DNA of 64,000 nt, taken from Blastopirellula marina DSM 3645. GTDB lineage: Bacteria > Planctomycetota > Planctomycetia > Pirellulales > Pirellulaceae. Below are positions 6,281 through 12,676 of the stretch, piece after piece (the first letter of the stretch is position 1; each line of letters opens with the position of its first letter). Below the pieces are notes generated by a model that ran no database searches, was not told the DNA's origin, and saw only the letters and a program-made list of their open reading frames with translations. Both the position numbers and the translations under genes were made by a program. The stretch spans positions 2,881,964 to 2,945,963 of the forward strand of contig NZ_CH672376.1 of assembly GCF_000153105.1 (NCBI RefSeq), given 5' to 3'.

Positions 6281-8116
6281 TTAGCCTCCATTGTTCCAAT
6301 CGTGCCAAGGGTTATCAGAGGTCGCCGATTCAGGCGGGGTATACTCTGACTCGCCTTCCGTGATGCGAAGTCTCGACGGTTCAAAGCGACAAGTGATTGC
6401 GACTTTCGATGGGCCGTTTCGCTGCTTCTCGAGGAAAATCTGATACTCGTTCGGAGGGTTAGACGGATCGACCTTGTGCGGCCAGACGACGAACAAACAA
6501 ACGTCGGCGTTCTGGCCTAGCTTCGGACCGTACTCGATGTCGGTTAGCCTTGGCACAAGCGGCTTGCGGTTCTCAACGTCCTTTCGCAATTGCGCCAGCA
6601 CGATCACGATTGCGTCATTGCCTTTTGCAAGTTGCTTCAATCGGTCCGATACTTTCCGCATCGCAATATTGGGATCGTCTCGCCCATCGGCCATGATCAT
6701 TTGGGCATAGTCGACGGCTACGATTTTGGTGCCGCTCTTGAACAGATCGAGAATCGCCGCTTCGACTTCAACCAGCGTCGCGTCGCACTCGATCACTTCA
6801 AACGGTGCGGCGTCGGCGAAGTGCTTGTTCGCGTCTTGCTCGATGATATGCGTCATTCGGTGCCAGTTCTCTTTCGGCACGTCAGACGCATATTGAATCG
6901 TTCGCTCGGCTAAAGCATCCGGCGCCATCTCGAGCGATAGAAACGCGAATGGCAACTTCTCGTTGCAGGTAACGTGGTGGCCGATCTGTTGGACGAATCC
7001 GCTTTTCATGTGAGAGGAAAGCCCCCCGATCACAACCAGATCGCTGTATCGCATTCCGCCGCCCAGCGTATCATCGAGTCTCTTAATGCCAGTCGTCACT
7101 TTCGGCGTCTCGCCATGTTCCCGCAATTGCGTGATGACGCCGCTGACCAGCTCGGTCATTTTCCGCCGCTTGCCTGACGCTGGATTCTGCGAAGTGCCGG
7201 GCCCCCATTCCTTGGCATGGTCAATCGCAGCTCGCAGCAGCTTTTCGCCGTCCTTCTGCCTCAGCGCATCCCGGCAGTCGTCGCCCTTGTCGCCGTCCAA
7301 AGGAAGCGGCAAACTTGCGATGCGTACCGATTTGGCCACGCCTGCAAGACGAGCGGCAGATAGTTCGGCTTTCGCTTCTGCGTCGGTGGTCCGATCTGGA
7401 ATCAATACGACGTCGACGCCTTGAAATAGGCCGGTGAACTTTTGCGGTAGGTGATCGCCGTTTGTGCCGCAAGCGAGATATCCCAAACCGTGAAGCGACG
7501 CCGCATCTTTGCAGCCTTCGACGATCGCCCATCGCTCGCCAGCAACCGGGTAATGCGTCGCGCCGCCATCTGTCATCGGTAGAAAAACGCCACTCGGCTT
7601 TCCCTTCGACAGCAGCCCTTTAAGTCGACGATCGCCAGCCGGAGCCATCGGCCAGATTTTGAACTCGCTGCATTGCTGTCGATCTTCGCCGAAAACCGGA
7701 AACGTGACGCAACCCGTCGCATGGTCAGCAACAGCGCCGTACTCGATCAGGGATTCCTTGGGGCATGACTTCGCCGCCGCTAATCTCTCGATCAGGTCGA
7801 CGCGTTTCGTCGGCTTGCTGGGCGTGTCGGTCATTCCAAGGTGATCGGCAATCAGTTGCTTGGCTTCCGTGAAATCGACGTTGCGGTATTTCATGACTGT
7901 TGCGATACCATCACCATTTTGCGTTCGATGGCACTGGTTGCAGATCACGGCGCCGCTGTCGATGTCCAGCAGGCGAAAGCGATCTGTGCCGCCGCAAAGT
8001 GGGCATGGGTGATGCTTGCGGTCTAGGCTGCTCGCAGGAATTCCGGCCACGCTGACCAAGATTCCAGTCCAACTTCCAGCCGCGGCGCGCTTCAGGTCGT
8101 GAACTTCAATTGTCAT
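6281..8116 (-). CDS. Phage primase-helicase (Zn-binding primase plus DnaB/RecA-like helicase, T7 gp4-like layout)
   Basis: At 611 residues this has the layout of a bifunctional replication enzyme. The N-terminal zinc ribbon uses Cys38, Cys41, Cys59 and Cys62 (CPLCGG, CNQC). A TOPRIM-like middle follows (about 180-240, AIVEGCKDAASL, VDVVLIPD). A DnaB-family helicase core begins near 340 (VTTGIKRLDDTLGGGMRYSD). Walker B-like IVAVDYAQMI and VIVLAQLRKD are clear. The P-loop region reads GGLSSHMKS (364-372), so the usual Gly before Lys371 is Met. It would prime and unwind DNA at the element's replication fork. GAGGAT precedes the start, and the gene overlaps the initiator gene by 11 bp. Confidence 0.85.
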   Translation of the reverse strand: MTIEVHDLKRAAAGSWTGILVSVAGIPASSLDRKHHPCPLCGGTDRFRLLDIDSGAVICNQCHRTQNGDGIATVMKYRNVDFTEAKQLIADHLGMTDTPSKPTKRVDLIERLAAAKSCPKESLIEYGAVADHATGCVTFPVFGEDRQQCSEFKIWPMAPAGDRRLKGLLSKGKPSGVFLPMTDGGATHYPVAGERWAIVEGCKDAASLHGLGYLACGTNGDHLPQKFTGLFQGVDVVLIPDRTTDAEAKAELSAARLAGVAKSVRIASLPLPLDGDKGDDCRDALRQKDGEKLLRAAIDHAKEWGPGTSQNPASGKRRKMTELVSGVITQLREHGETPKVTTGIKRLDDTLGGGMRYSDLVVIGGLSSHMKSGFVQQIGHHVTCNEKLPFAFLSLEMAPDALAERTIQYASDVPKENWHRMTHIIEQDANKHFADAAPFEVIECDATLVEVEAAILDLFKSGTKIVAVDYAQMIMADGRDDPNIAMRKVSDRLKQLAKGNDAIVIVLAQLRKDVENRKPLVPRLTDIEYGPKLGQNADVCLFVVWPHKVDPSNPPNEYQIFLEKQRNGPSKVAITCRFEPSRLRITEGESEYTPPESATSDNPWHDWNNGG

Positions 8117-9098
8117 CGCCGTTATCCTCTAGCATGGTGTAACCAGCGGCGGCGCAATCCTCGGCCGTCGCTTTTGTCCGGGGTGGTGGAGCGTCGCTCG
8201 CGTACTCGCTGTCGTACTCGCCGCCGTTTAGCCAAGTCGTTGGATGCGCGATGTACTTGCGTTCGTTGCCGACCATTTCGCGTGCGTACGCTTCGGCGCG
8301 GCGAATGAGAAATTCGACGGCACTGGATTCGTCGGTCAGGTCAGGATGCTTGACGACGGTTTGCTGGGCGGTGATCTGGCTGATTGCCTTCTCGAACGCC
8401 TCGAGCGCCTTTTGAGGTTTTTCTTTGCGGGGGTATGCCGAGTACCAACGACCAAAGGATTCGCTGTGGTCGCTGGCCTGCTTTCGCTTGGCCTTGCTGG
8501 TCGACTTGGCCTTGGGTGTCTTCCCTTGGCCGACCTCTTCCGACTTGTCGAAAAGACACTCTTTCTTTTCTTGGGTAAGGGTAAGGGATGGTGGTTCACT
8601 AGGGTGATCACTAGGGTCATCACTAATTTTTAGATATGACCCCCCAGTCTCGTTATCTATTTGCGGGGGATCATCACCGTCATCATCACTAGGGTGATCA
8701 CTAATTTTTAGTGATGGTTCGCGAACCCCTTCATCCATCGGACCGTCGTCTAGCCCTTCGGCATGCGCCGGGATCACCACCCAATAATGGCCTGCCGTTT
8801 TGATTCCGCGCGGGGGCGCTTCGTATCGCAACCAGCCGGCGTCAATCGCGGCCTTCCTCGCTTTGTCCAATGTTTCCCATCTGCCAAGTCCGAGTATCTG
8901 CATCAACTGCTCGTTGAAGAAAGTGACCGGTCGTCGATAGCCCGCAGCGTCCTCGGTCGTCACCACGTTGGTGACCAGCAGCGTGGCAGCTTGCCCCATC
9001 TCGGCGGCTGCGCAGGTCTTCCCTAGCAACCTGATAAACCGCATGGCGAAAAATGGCGGGCGTTGGACGTAGGCAGAGGATTTTGTATCTAGGCTCAA
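8106..9098 (-). CDS. Replication initiator / helicase-loader-like protein (lambda O / DnaT type)
   Basis: The start is TTG at 9098, overlapping the upstream stop (TTGA) and preceded by GGGGAG eight bases away; no well-placed ATG has a comparable site. The N-terminal 105 residues look like a winged-helix DNA-binding domain (RFIRLLGKTCAAAEMGQAAT, ETLDKARKAAIDAGWLRYEA). A low-complexity linker contains two LKISD-(D/H)-P-S-D repeats. The C-terminal domain (FGRWYSAYPRKEKPQKALEA, then HPTTWLNGGEY) is typical of phage proteins upstream of helicase genes. It is encoded immediately before the primase-helicase, consistent with origin recognition and helicase loading. The linker DNA contains iteron-like repeats. 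Confidence 0.7.
   Translation of the reverse strand: MSLDTKSSAYVQRPPFFAMRFIRLLGKTCAAAEMGQAATLLVTNVVTTEDAAGYRRPVTFFNEQLMQILGLGRWETLDKARKAAIDAGWLRYEAPPRGIKTAGHYWVVIPAHAEGLDDGPMDEGVREPSLKISDHPSDDDGDDPPQIDNETGGSYLKISDDPSDHPSEPPSLTLTQEKKECLFDKSEEVGQGKTPKAKSTSKAKRKQASDHSESFGRWYSAYPRKEKPQKALEAFEKAISQITAQQTVVKHPDLTDESSAVEFLIRRAEAYAREMVGNERKYIAHPTTWLNGGEYDSEYASDAPPPRTKATAEDCAAAGYTMLEDNGDDN
8596..8711. repeat. 12-bp iteron-like repeats inside the initiator gene; candidate replication origin
   Basis: TCACTA recurs with 12-bp spacing at 8596, 8608 and 8620, and again at 8686 and 8698. The 18-mer TCACTAGGGTGATCACTA is identical at 8596-8613 and 8686-8703, 90 bp apart. Each array ends in the AT-rich ATCACTAATTTTTAG (8619-8633 and 8697-8711). 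This matches the lambda arrangement, in which initiator-binding iterons and an AT-rich element lie within the O gene. The repeats also encode the LKISD protein repeats, so a purely coding duplication is the alternative. Confidence 0.55.
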
Positions 9099-10492
9099 AA
9101 TTCCAACTCCCCGGCGATCTGCCGTTTGATCGCCAGCAGTTCGTCGCAGTCGGACCGCTCTTGCTCCAGCACTTTGCGAAAGGTTTCCATGTCCAGATTC
9201 GCCTCAACGGCGGCCTTTAATTGCTCAATCAGGTAATCGGGCGGGAGCGATTCGCATTCCCATGACTGATCGCTCCCGGTTCGGCTCACGAATGATTTAA
9301 AACGGCTACTGGTAGGCTTGGCGGCGTTGAAATCTGCGGCCAGCCCTAACTCATCGACCTGATAGCGTTCGACGGCTACGCGGTGACCTTCAACAGGGAT
9401 GTTCCAGGGTGCTTGCCGCAGGGACCGGATAGCGTCGTCGGCGAGCTCCAAGCCCTCGGGGTCAAAGTCACTGACGATCAGCAGCACCATCGATTCCTTC
9501 CCGGATCGACGGAACCGCTCGGACATGTTTCGCCAGACCGGCAGAGAGCAAAACCCACGCGCCAAGCTGAGGGGAATGTGATACTCGCTCGCCACTCGTT
9601 TGAGCATCACCATTAACGTGTTCTTTTCGCCCAAAATTTCGATATGCCGTGGCTGATCCGCCTGGCGATCGCGGTGATAACCGCTTAGAAAATTCTCGAC
9701 TTCGGTTTGCACAAAATGGCTGACGTTGTCGAACCCGCGGTGATAGACTTGCGGTCGCGTCGCGTCGTCAATCGACTCCATTGGAATCTGACCGTTCTTG
9801 CGGGCAGGTCCCAACAAGCGAACCAATTTCGTGTAGGACGATTTGTCATTCCTATAGCGGAAATGTTCGGCACTGTACCGGGAATCCTTGGGCGTTTGCG
9901 TCAGCGGCGGATCGTTCAGCAAGTTGTAATGAATTTGCCGAATCGACAGCGGCCAGTAGTCGCGCATGCCGTTGACGATCTTTTGTGCGGCGCGTAAAAA
10001 ATCGGCCTTGGCGCCGGAAATGGGTCGCGTCGTCTTCTCGCCCAGCACGTCCATAAAATCAACGTCGACGCGACAGCGGGCTTCGTGGTGCTCTCGAATC
10101 GCAGCATAGGTATCATCCGCCGATTGATCCCGCAGCAACGCTTCCCGCAACGTGGCGCCGACCGTCTTGACCCGCTGCGGGTTGTATTCGGTCAGCTTGC
10201 GATGGTAGTCGTCGCAGTTTTCGCGGCATATCGTCGGATGCACCTTGACCGGCACTTCGGACCATTCCAGGCATTGGGACGCGTAGAATCGGCGGTGACC
10301 GGATAAAATCCAGCCATCTGTCGTTAATAGGATCGGTTCGGCCAGACCGTTGTCGTCGATGCTCTCGATCAATGCGACCATCTGGTCATCGTGAACGATC
10401 GGACCGTAAATTTCGTCGTTCTCCGGCGATGGGTTGATTTCATCGCTGGGAACCATGCGAACGGCGTATCGCTCCAGGGGGTTTGCGATCAT
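9095..10492 (-). CDS. ParB/Srx-like domain fused to a Spo11 / topoisomerase VI-A-like TOPRIM module
   Basis: The ATG at 10492 has AAAGGGG six bases upstream, giving 465 residues; longer starts lack a site. Residues about 10-100 are a ParB/sulfiredoxin-like domain (ILTTDG-type strand region, then GHRRFYA at 65-71). Residues about 165-465 look like Spo11/Top6A. SIRQIHYN (183-190) aligns with the R-x-I-(Y/F)-Y motif, placing the catalytic tyrosine at Tyr189. ILGEK gives the TOPRIM glutamate Glu289, and SDFDPEG gives Asp342 and Asp344. All four key residues are thus present. Known relatives cleave DNA through a 5'-phosphotyrosyl link. The ParB part may add DNA or nucleotide binding. It is translationally coupled to the replication initiator. 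Whether it cuts, nicks or relaxes DNA is unknown. Confidence 0.6.
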   Translation of the reverse strand: MIANPLERYAVRMVPSDEINPSPENDEIYGPIVHDDQMVALIESIDDNGLAEPILLTTDGWILSGHRRFYASQCLEWSEVPVKVHPTICRENCDDYHRKLTEYNPQRVKTVGATLREALLRDQSADDTYAAIREHHEARCRVDVDFMDVLGEKTTRPISGAKADFLRAAQKIVNGMRDYWPLSIRQIHYNLLNDPPLTQTPKDSRYSAEHFRYRNDKSSYTKLVRLLGPARKNGQIPMESIDDATRPQVYHRGFDNVSHFVQTEVENFLSGYHRDRQADQPRHIEILGEKNTLMVMLKRVASEYHIPLSLARGFCSLPVWRNMSERFRRSGKESMVLLIVSDFDPEGLELADDAIRSLRQAPWNIPVEGHRVAVERYQVDELGLAADFNAAKPTSSRFKSFVSRTGSDQSWECESLPPDYLIEQLKAAVEANLDMETFRKVLEQERSDCDELLAIKRQIAGELEF

Positions 10493-10503
10493 GGCCATCC
10501 CCT

Positions 10504-10806
10504 TTAAAAATCCAACGCGTCGACTAACGCGCTGTGGGCGATGGTGTAGCAATCGGTGGTTTGCAACCGCTCGTTTTTGGTATACCAGCCGACAAGCTGG
10601 TGTAGTTGCCGCTTGTAGTATTCGTACGTGTTGCAACTAACGCGGCGCCGGCGTCGTGCTGCTCGAGCCCGGCGTAGCAGCGTACCGAACGCTGGACAGA
10701 CGCCGATGATGTCGTCGACCGTGGTGATCGGGACTTCGGCTTGTGGAGAAAACGCCGCCTGACTCTCTGGCCAATTGGCGTACCATTGGATACGATTGAA
10801 GTGCAT
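10504..10806 (-). CDS. Small basic phage protein (100 aa)
   Basis: The open frame runs further upstream, overlapping the next gene, but the ATG at 10806 has AGGAAG at good spacing and begins the protein-like part (MHFNRIQWYANWPES). The middle is strongly basic (LLRRARAARRRRR) and the end is helical. It stops eleven bases before the ParB/Spo11-like gene and so is probably in the same transcript. No family is recognised. The basic patch suggests nucleic-acid contact. Confidence 0.5.
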   Translation of the reverse strand: MHFNRIQWYANWPESQAAFSPQAEVPITTVDDIIGVCPAFGTLLRRARAARRRRRVSCNTYEYYKRQLHQLVGWYTKNERLQTTDCYTIAHSALVDALDF

Positions 10807-10885
10807 TTGATGCTTCCTGCTTTTTGGGCGGCGATTCGGACTGGTCCTCCTGTCGCCGCGGTGAGATGTTCCGTCTGATTCACTT

Positions 10886-10915
10886 GAGCGCGGTCGCTTG
10901 GCCGTGGCCGCGCTC
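10886..10915. other. GC-rich hairpin between two early genes
   Basis: GAGCGCGG (10886-10893) and CCGCGCTC (10908-10915) form a perfect 8-bp stem. A T-rich run (TTCTCTTTTT) follows on the plus strand, so it looks like a plus-strand terminator although no plus-strand gene precedes it. On the minus strand, where the genes lie, it would be an intercistronic hairpin and could tune mRNA stability. Confidence 0.4.
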
Positions 10916-10930
10916 TTCTCTTTTTGCCGT

Positions 10931-11194
10931 CTAGACGCTGGCACTCGCAGTAGAATTGCGACGCGTAGCTGCTTCATTCTTCATGGCGTCAATCACGATC
11001 GCGCCCTCGAGAAACTTCGTGCGGCTTCCCAAGATGTGGTCGGCGATCTTAGTGCCGTCGCCAAGCTTCATTCGCAATACGCGGCCCCATGATGGCTTTG
11101 ACGTGGCACCAAGAATCTGCTTTACGGCAGAGATGCGGTACGTGCGATTGCGCTCAAGCGATTCCGGTTCAAGAGTCTTTGCGGTAGAGATCAT
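10931..11194 (-). CDS. Small hypothetical early phage protein (87 aa)
   Basis: First gene after the phased-repeat region. The sequence has a compact strand-rich centre (YRISAVKQILGATSKPSWGR, MKLGDGTKIADHILG) and an Ala/Ser/Thr-rich basic tail. No signal peptide or membrane segment is visible, and I recognise no family. Its place directly behind a repeat-bearing putative promoter suggests an early or regulatory gene. Confidence 0.55.
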   Translation of the reverse strand: MISTAKTLEPESLERNRTYRISAVKQILGATSKPSWGRVLRMKLGDGTKIADHILGSRTKFLEGAIVIDAMKNEAATRRNSTASASV

Positions 11195-11260
11195 CGCGTT
11201 CCTTTCGGTTAGTTTTTCTGGCGAACCAGCGTTTCGACTAACGTCAAGATACGGTCGATG

Positions 11261-11336
11261 AAGTGGGCGAATAGCGGGAAAAGTGGGCGTTACAGAAAGC
11301 TCCCACTAGTTACAGACAATTACAAACTATTACAGA
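11261..11336. repeat. Helically phased direct repeats in the early promoter region
   Basis: AAGTGGGCG occurs at 11261 and 11281. TTACA(G/A)A occurs at 11290, 11310, 11320 and 11330. All spacings are 10 or 20 bp, one or two helical turns, so the sites would lie on one face of the DNA. The region is the intergenic gap between the cargo gene ending at 11330 and the early gene starting at 11194. It could be an operator, a recombinase arm-site array or an origin. Confidence 0.55.
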
Positions 11337-12151
11337 ACTTTCTTTAGCTGAAACGCCCTCCAGTCGGACGAGGGAACTTGCCACTGATTCTGCCCTTCGA
11401 GCTTTTTTCCTCCCAGGCTCTCGATCCTTTTTTTCAATGTCCGGTAATCGATAGCTCCAGTCAAATCTTTCGCCTCTTTCGTGGTTATGACCACGCTTGC
11501 AGCATCACTTGAATCGCTCTTAGCTCCAGTTGGTTCTTGTGGTTCCTTGTATCGATCGGAAAGCGACCGCTGCTTTTCAAGTCGATCGGCAGCGAGTTTT
11601 AGAGCGAGGTTGTACTCTCGCTGCATGTACTTCTCAATCCTGAAAAGATCGGCCGTTGCGAAATGTTCGTCTAAAACGGGTATCTCGTACTGCTTGGATG
11701 ACCAGCCAGCAAGCGATTCAAAATCGCCGGACATCACCTGCGCTATCGTTATCGGCTCACATATAGCCAGATAGGGCAAAAGACGATCATTGAGACTTCC
11801 AATGATCCCTTCGAGGGCATGCTGGCAATACTCAAACGCAAATTCGTGATAGTCCCCAGCGTCGCAAGATCCGAAAAGATGAATCGGGCGTGCGCCGAAT
11901 ATTTCAACATGAGATGGATAGAGGTACTCTGAACATGCTTCGTAATATAGAAATCTTAATCGCCCCATGCGTCCGGCACATTCGACCAGAATAGAAGCGT
12001 ACAGCTCGGAAAAATTCTCCCGCCCAAACCCGCCTTGACGAACTAAAAATTGACTCGACCGCAGGTTCCTGGTCAGTGAATCAAATAACTCGTCCAGTTG
12101 CTTCATGGGGTTGGACGATTCAGCAGACTCAGCTTTCGATACTTCTCGCAT
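11330..12151 (-). CDS. Att-proximal cargo protein with C-terminal DNA-binding-like domain (273 aa)
   Basis: This is the last gene before the att site. GGAGG eight bases before the ATG supports the start, and that site lies in the arm of an inverted repeat. Residues 1-205 form a helical domain of unknown type (YEACSEYLYPSHVEIFGARP, FEYCQHALEGIIGSL). A linker follows, then about 217-273 looks like a small winged-helix/excisionase-type domain (TTKEAKDLTGAIDYRTLKKR, ending WQVPSSDWRAF). DNA composition is AT-richer than the replication genes. It is not an integrase: no tyrosine- or serine-recombinase motifs are seen. It could be cargo or a regulator of excision. Confidence 0.65.
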   Translation of the reverse strand: MREVSKAESAESSNPMKQLDELFDSLTRNLRSSQFLVRQGGFGRENFSELYASILVECAGRMGRLRFLYYEACSEYLYPSHVEIFGARPIHLFGSCDAGDYHEFAFEYCQHALEGIIGSLNDRLLPYLAICEPITIAQVMSGDFESLAGWSSKQYEIPVLDEHFATADLFRIEKYMQREYNLALKLAADRLEKQRSLSDRYKEPQEPTGAKSDSSDAASVVITTKEAKDLTGAIDYRTLKKRIESLGGKKLEGQNQWQVPSSDWRAFQLKKVL

Positions 12152-12154
12152 AGA

Positions 12155-12200
12155 GTAGCCTCCGGTTCGGGCGACCGCCCGCCAGCGCTGCGGAGGCTAC
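12155..12200 (-). promoter_or_regulatory. Inverted repeat that would sequester the ribosome binding site of the att-proximal gene
   Basis: GTAGCCTCCG (12155-12164) and CGGAGGCTAC (12191-12200) are perfect 10-bp complements, with a second GGGC/GCCC hairpin between them. In the minus-strand mRNA the promoter-proximal arm pairs with the arm that contains GGAGG, the ribosome binding site of the gene starting at 12151. Transcripts that start upstream of 12200 would therefore hide the site. Confidence 0.5.
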
Positions 12201-12379
12201 CGGCAACCCTGGCGGGCAATCTCGCGGGGATCAGCCGCAACCCGATTTTCAAAGTGTTCAGAGAACTGTTCAGAAATCCGTGCATCTTCGCCGGTTTACG
12301 GAATAACCAGCCTAAATGCATCTATCGTAATTTCCCGTATCATCACCATATCAGATACCTCATAGTGTACACAATTACA

Positions 12380-12423
12380 GGATTGCAAATCCACCATCCC
12401 CGGTTCGAATCCGGGCGGCGCCT
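12380..12423 (+). tRNA. 3' fragment of tRNA-Cys(GCA): attachment-site scar at the element's right end
   Basis: From 12380 the sequence matches the 3' half of a tRNA. The anticodon loop is TTGCAAA (12383-12389, anticodon GCA). The T arm is CCCGG-TTCGAAT-CCGGG (12399-12415), the acceptor 3' strand is CGGCGCC (12416-12422) and the discriminator is T12423; CCA is not encoded. The anticodon stem pairs only at its last three bases, and the needed 5' acceptor strand GGCGCCG is absent upstream, so the gene is incomplete. This is the pattern left when an element integrates into a tRNA gene. The intact tRNA-Cys should lie at the other end, left of the window. Confidence 0.75.
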
Positions 12424-12430
12424 CTTTTTA

Positions 12431-12462
12431 AACCCAAGTCAAATAACGACTTGGGTTTTTTT
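12431..12462 (+). terminator. Intrinsic terminator downstream of the tRNA-Cys fragment
   Basis: AACCCAAGTC (12431-12440) pairs perfectly with GACTTGGGTT (12448-12457) and is followed by a T run to 12462. It is probably the original terminator of the tRNA-Cys transcript, left on the chromosome side of the att core. The stretch from 12463 to 12676 holds no supported gene. Confidence 0.8.
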
Positions 12463-12676
12463 ATGCGCGGTCGAAATCGTGGATTTCGCCGCGGATTTCT
12501 CGGCTTTGAGGGCGGCGCTTTCTATCTTGCCCGAAGTCGCCATTCTTTCTTTTTTGACTCAGCGAATCGATCAGCTTGCCGCAGTCGCAAAAATCCTCCC
12601 CCGCTGGCGATTCCGCAGGTAAACTTGAGGAGTCTCGTCAGAATATCTCGCCCCTCTTCTCGCCGACCCAACACGC

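Noticed and set aside
10499..10636. N-terminal extension of the ParB/Spo11-like gene to 10636
   Set aside because: It overlaps the preceding small gene, is low-complexity and lacks a ribosome binding site, whereas 10492 has one.
11330..12151. The att-proximal 273-residue protein as the integrase
   Set aside because: No R-H-R-Y or serine-recombinase catalytic pattern; only a small C-terminal winged-helix-like segment.
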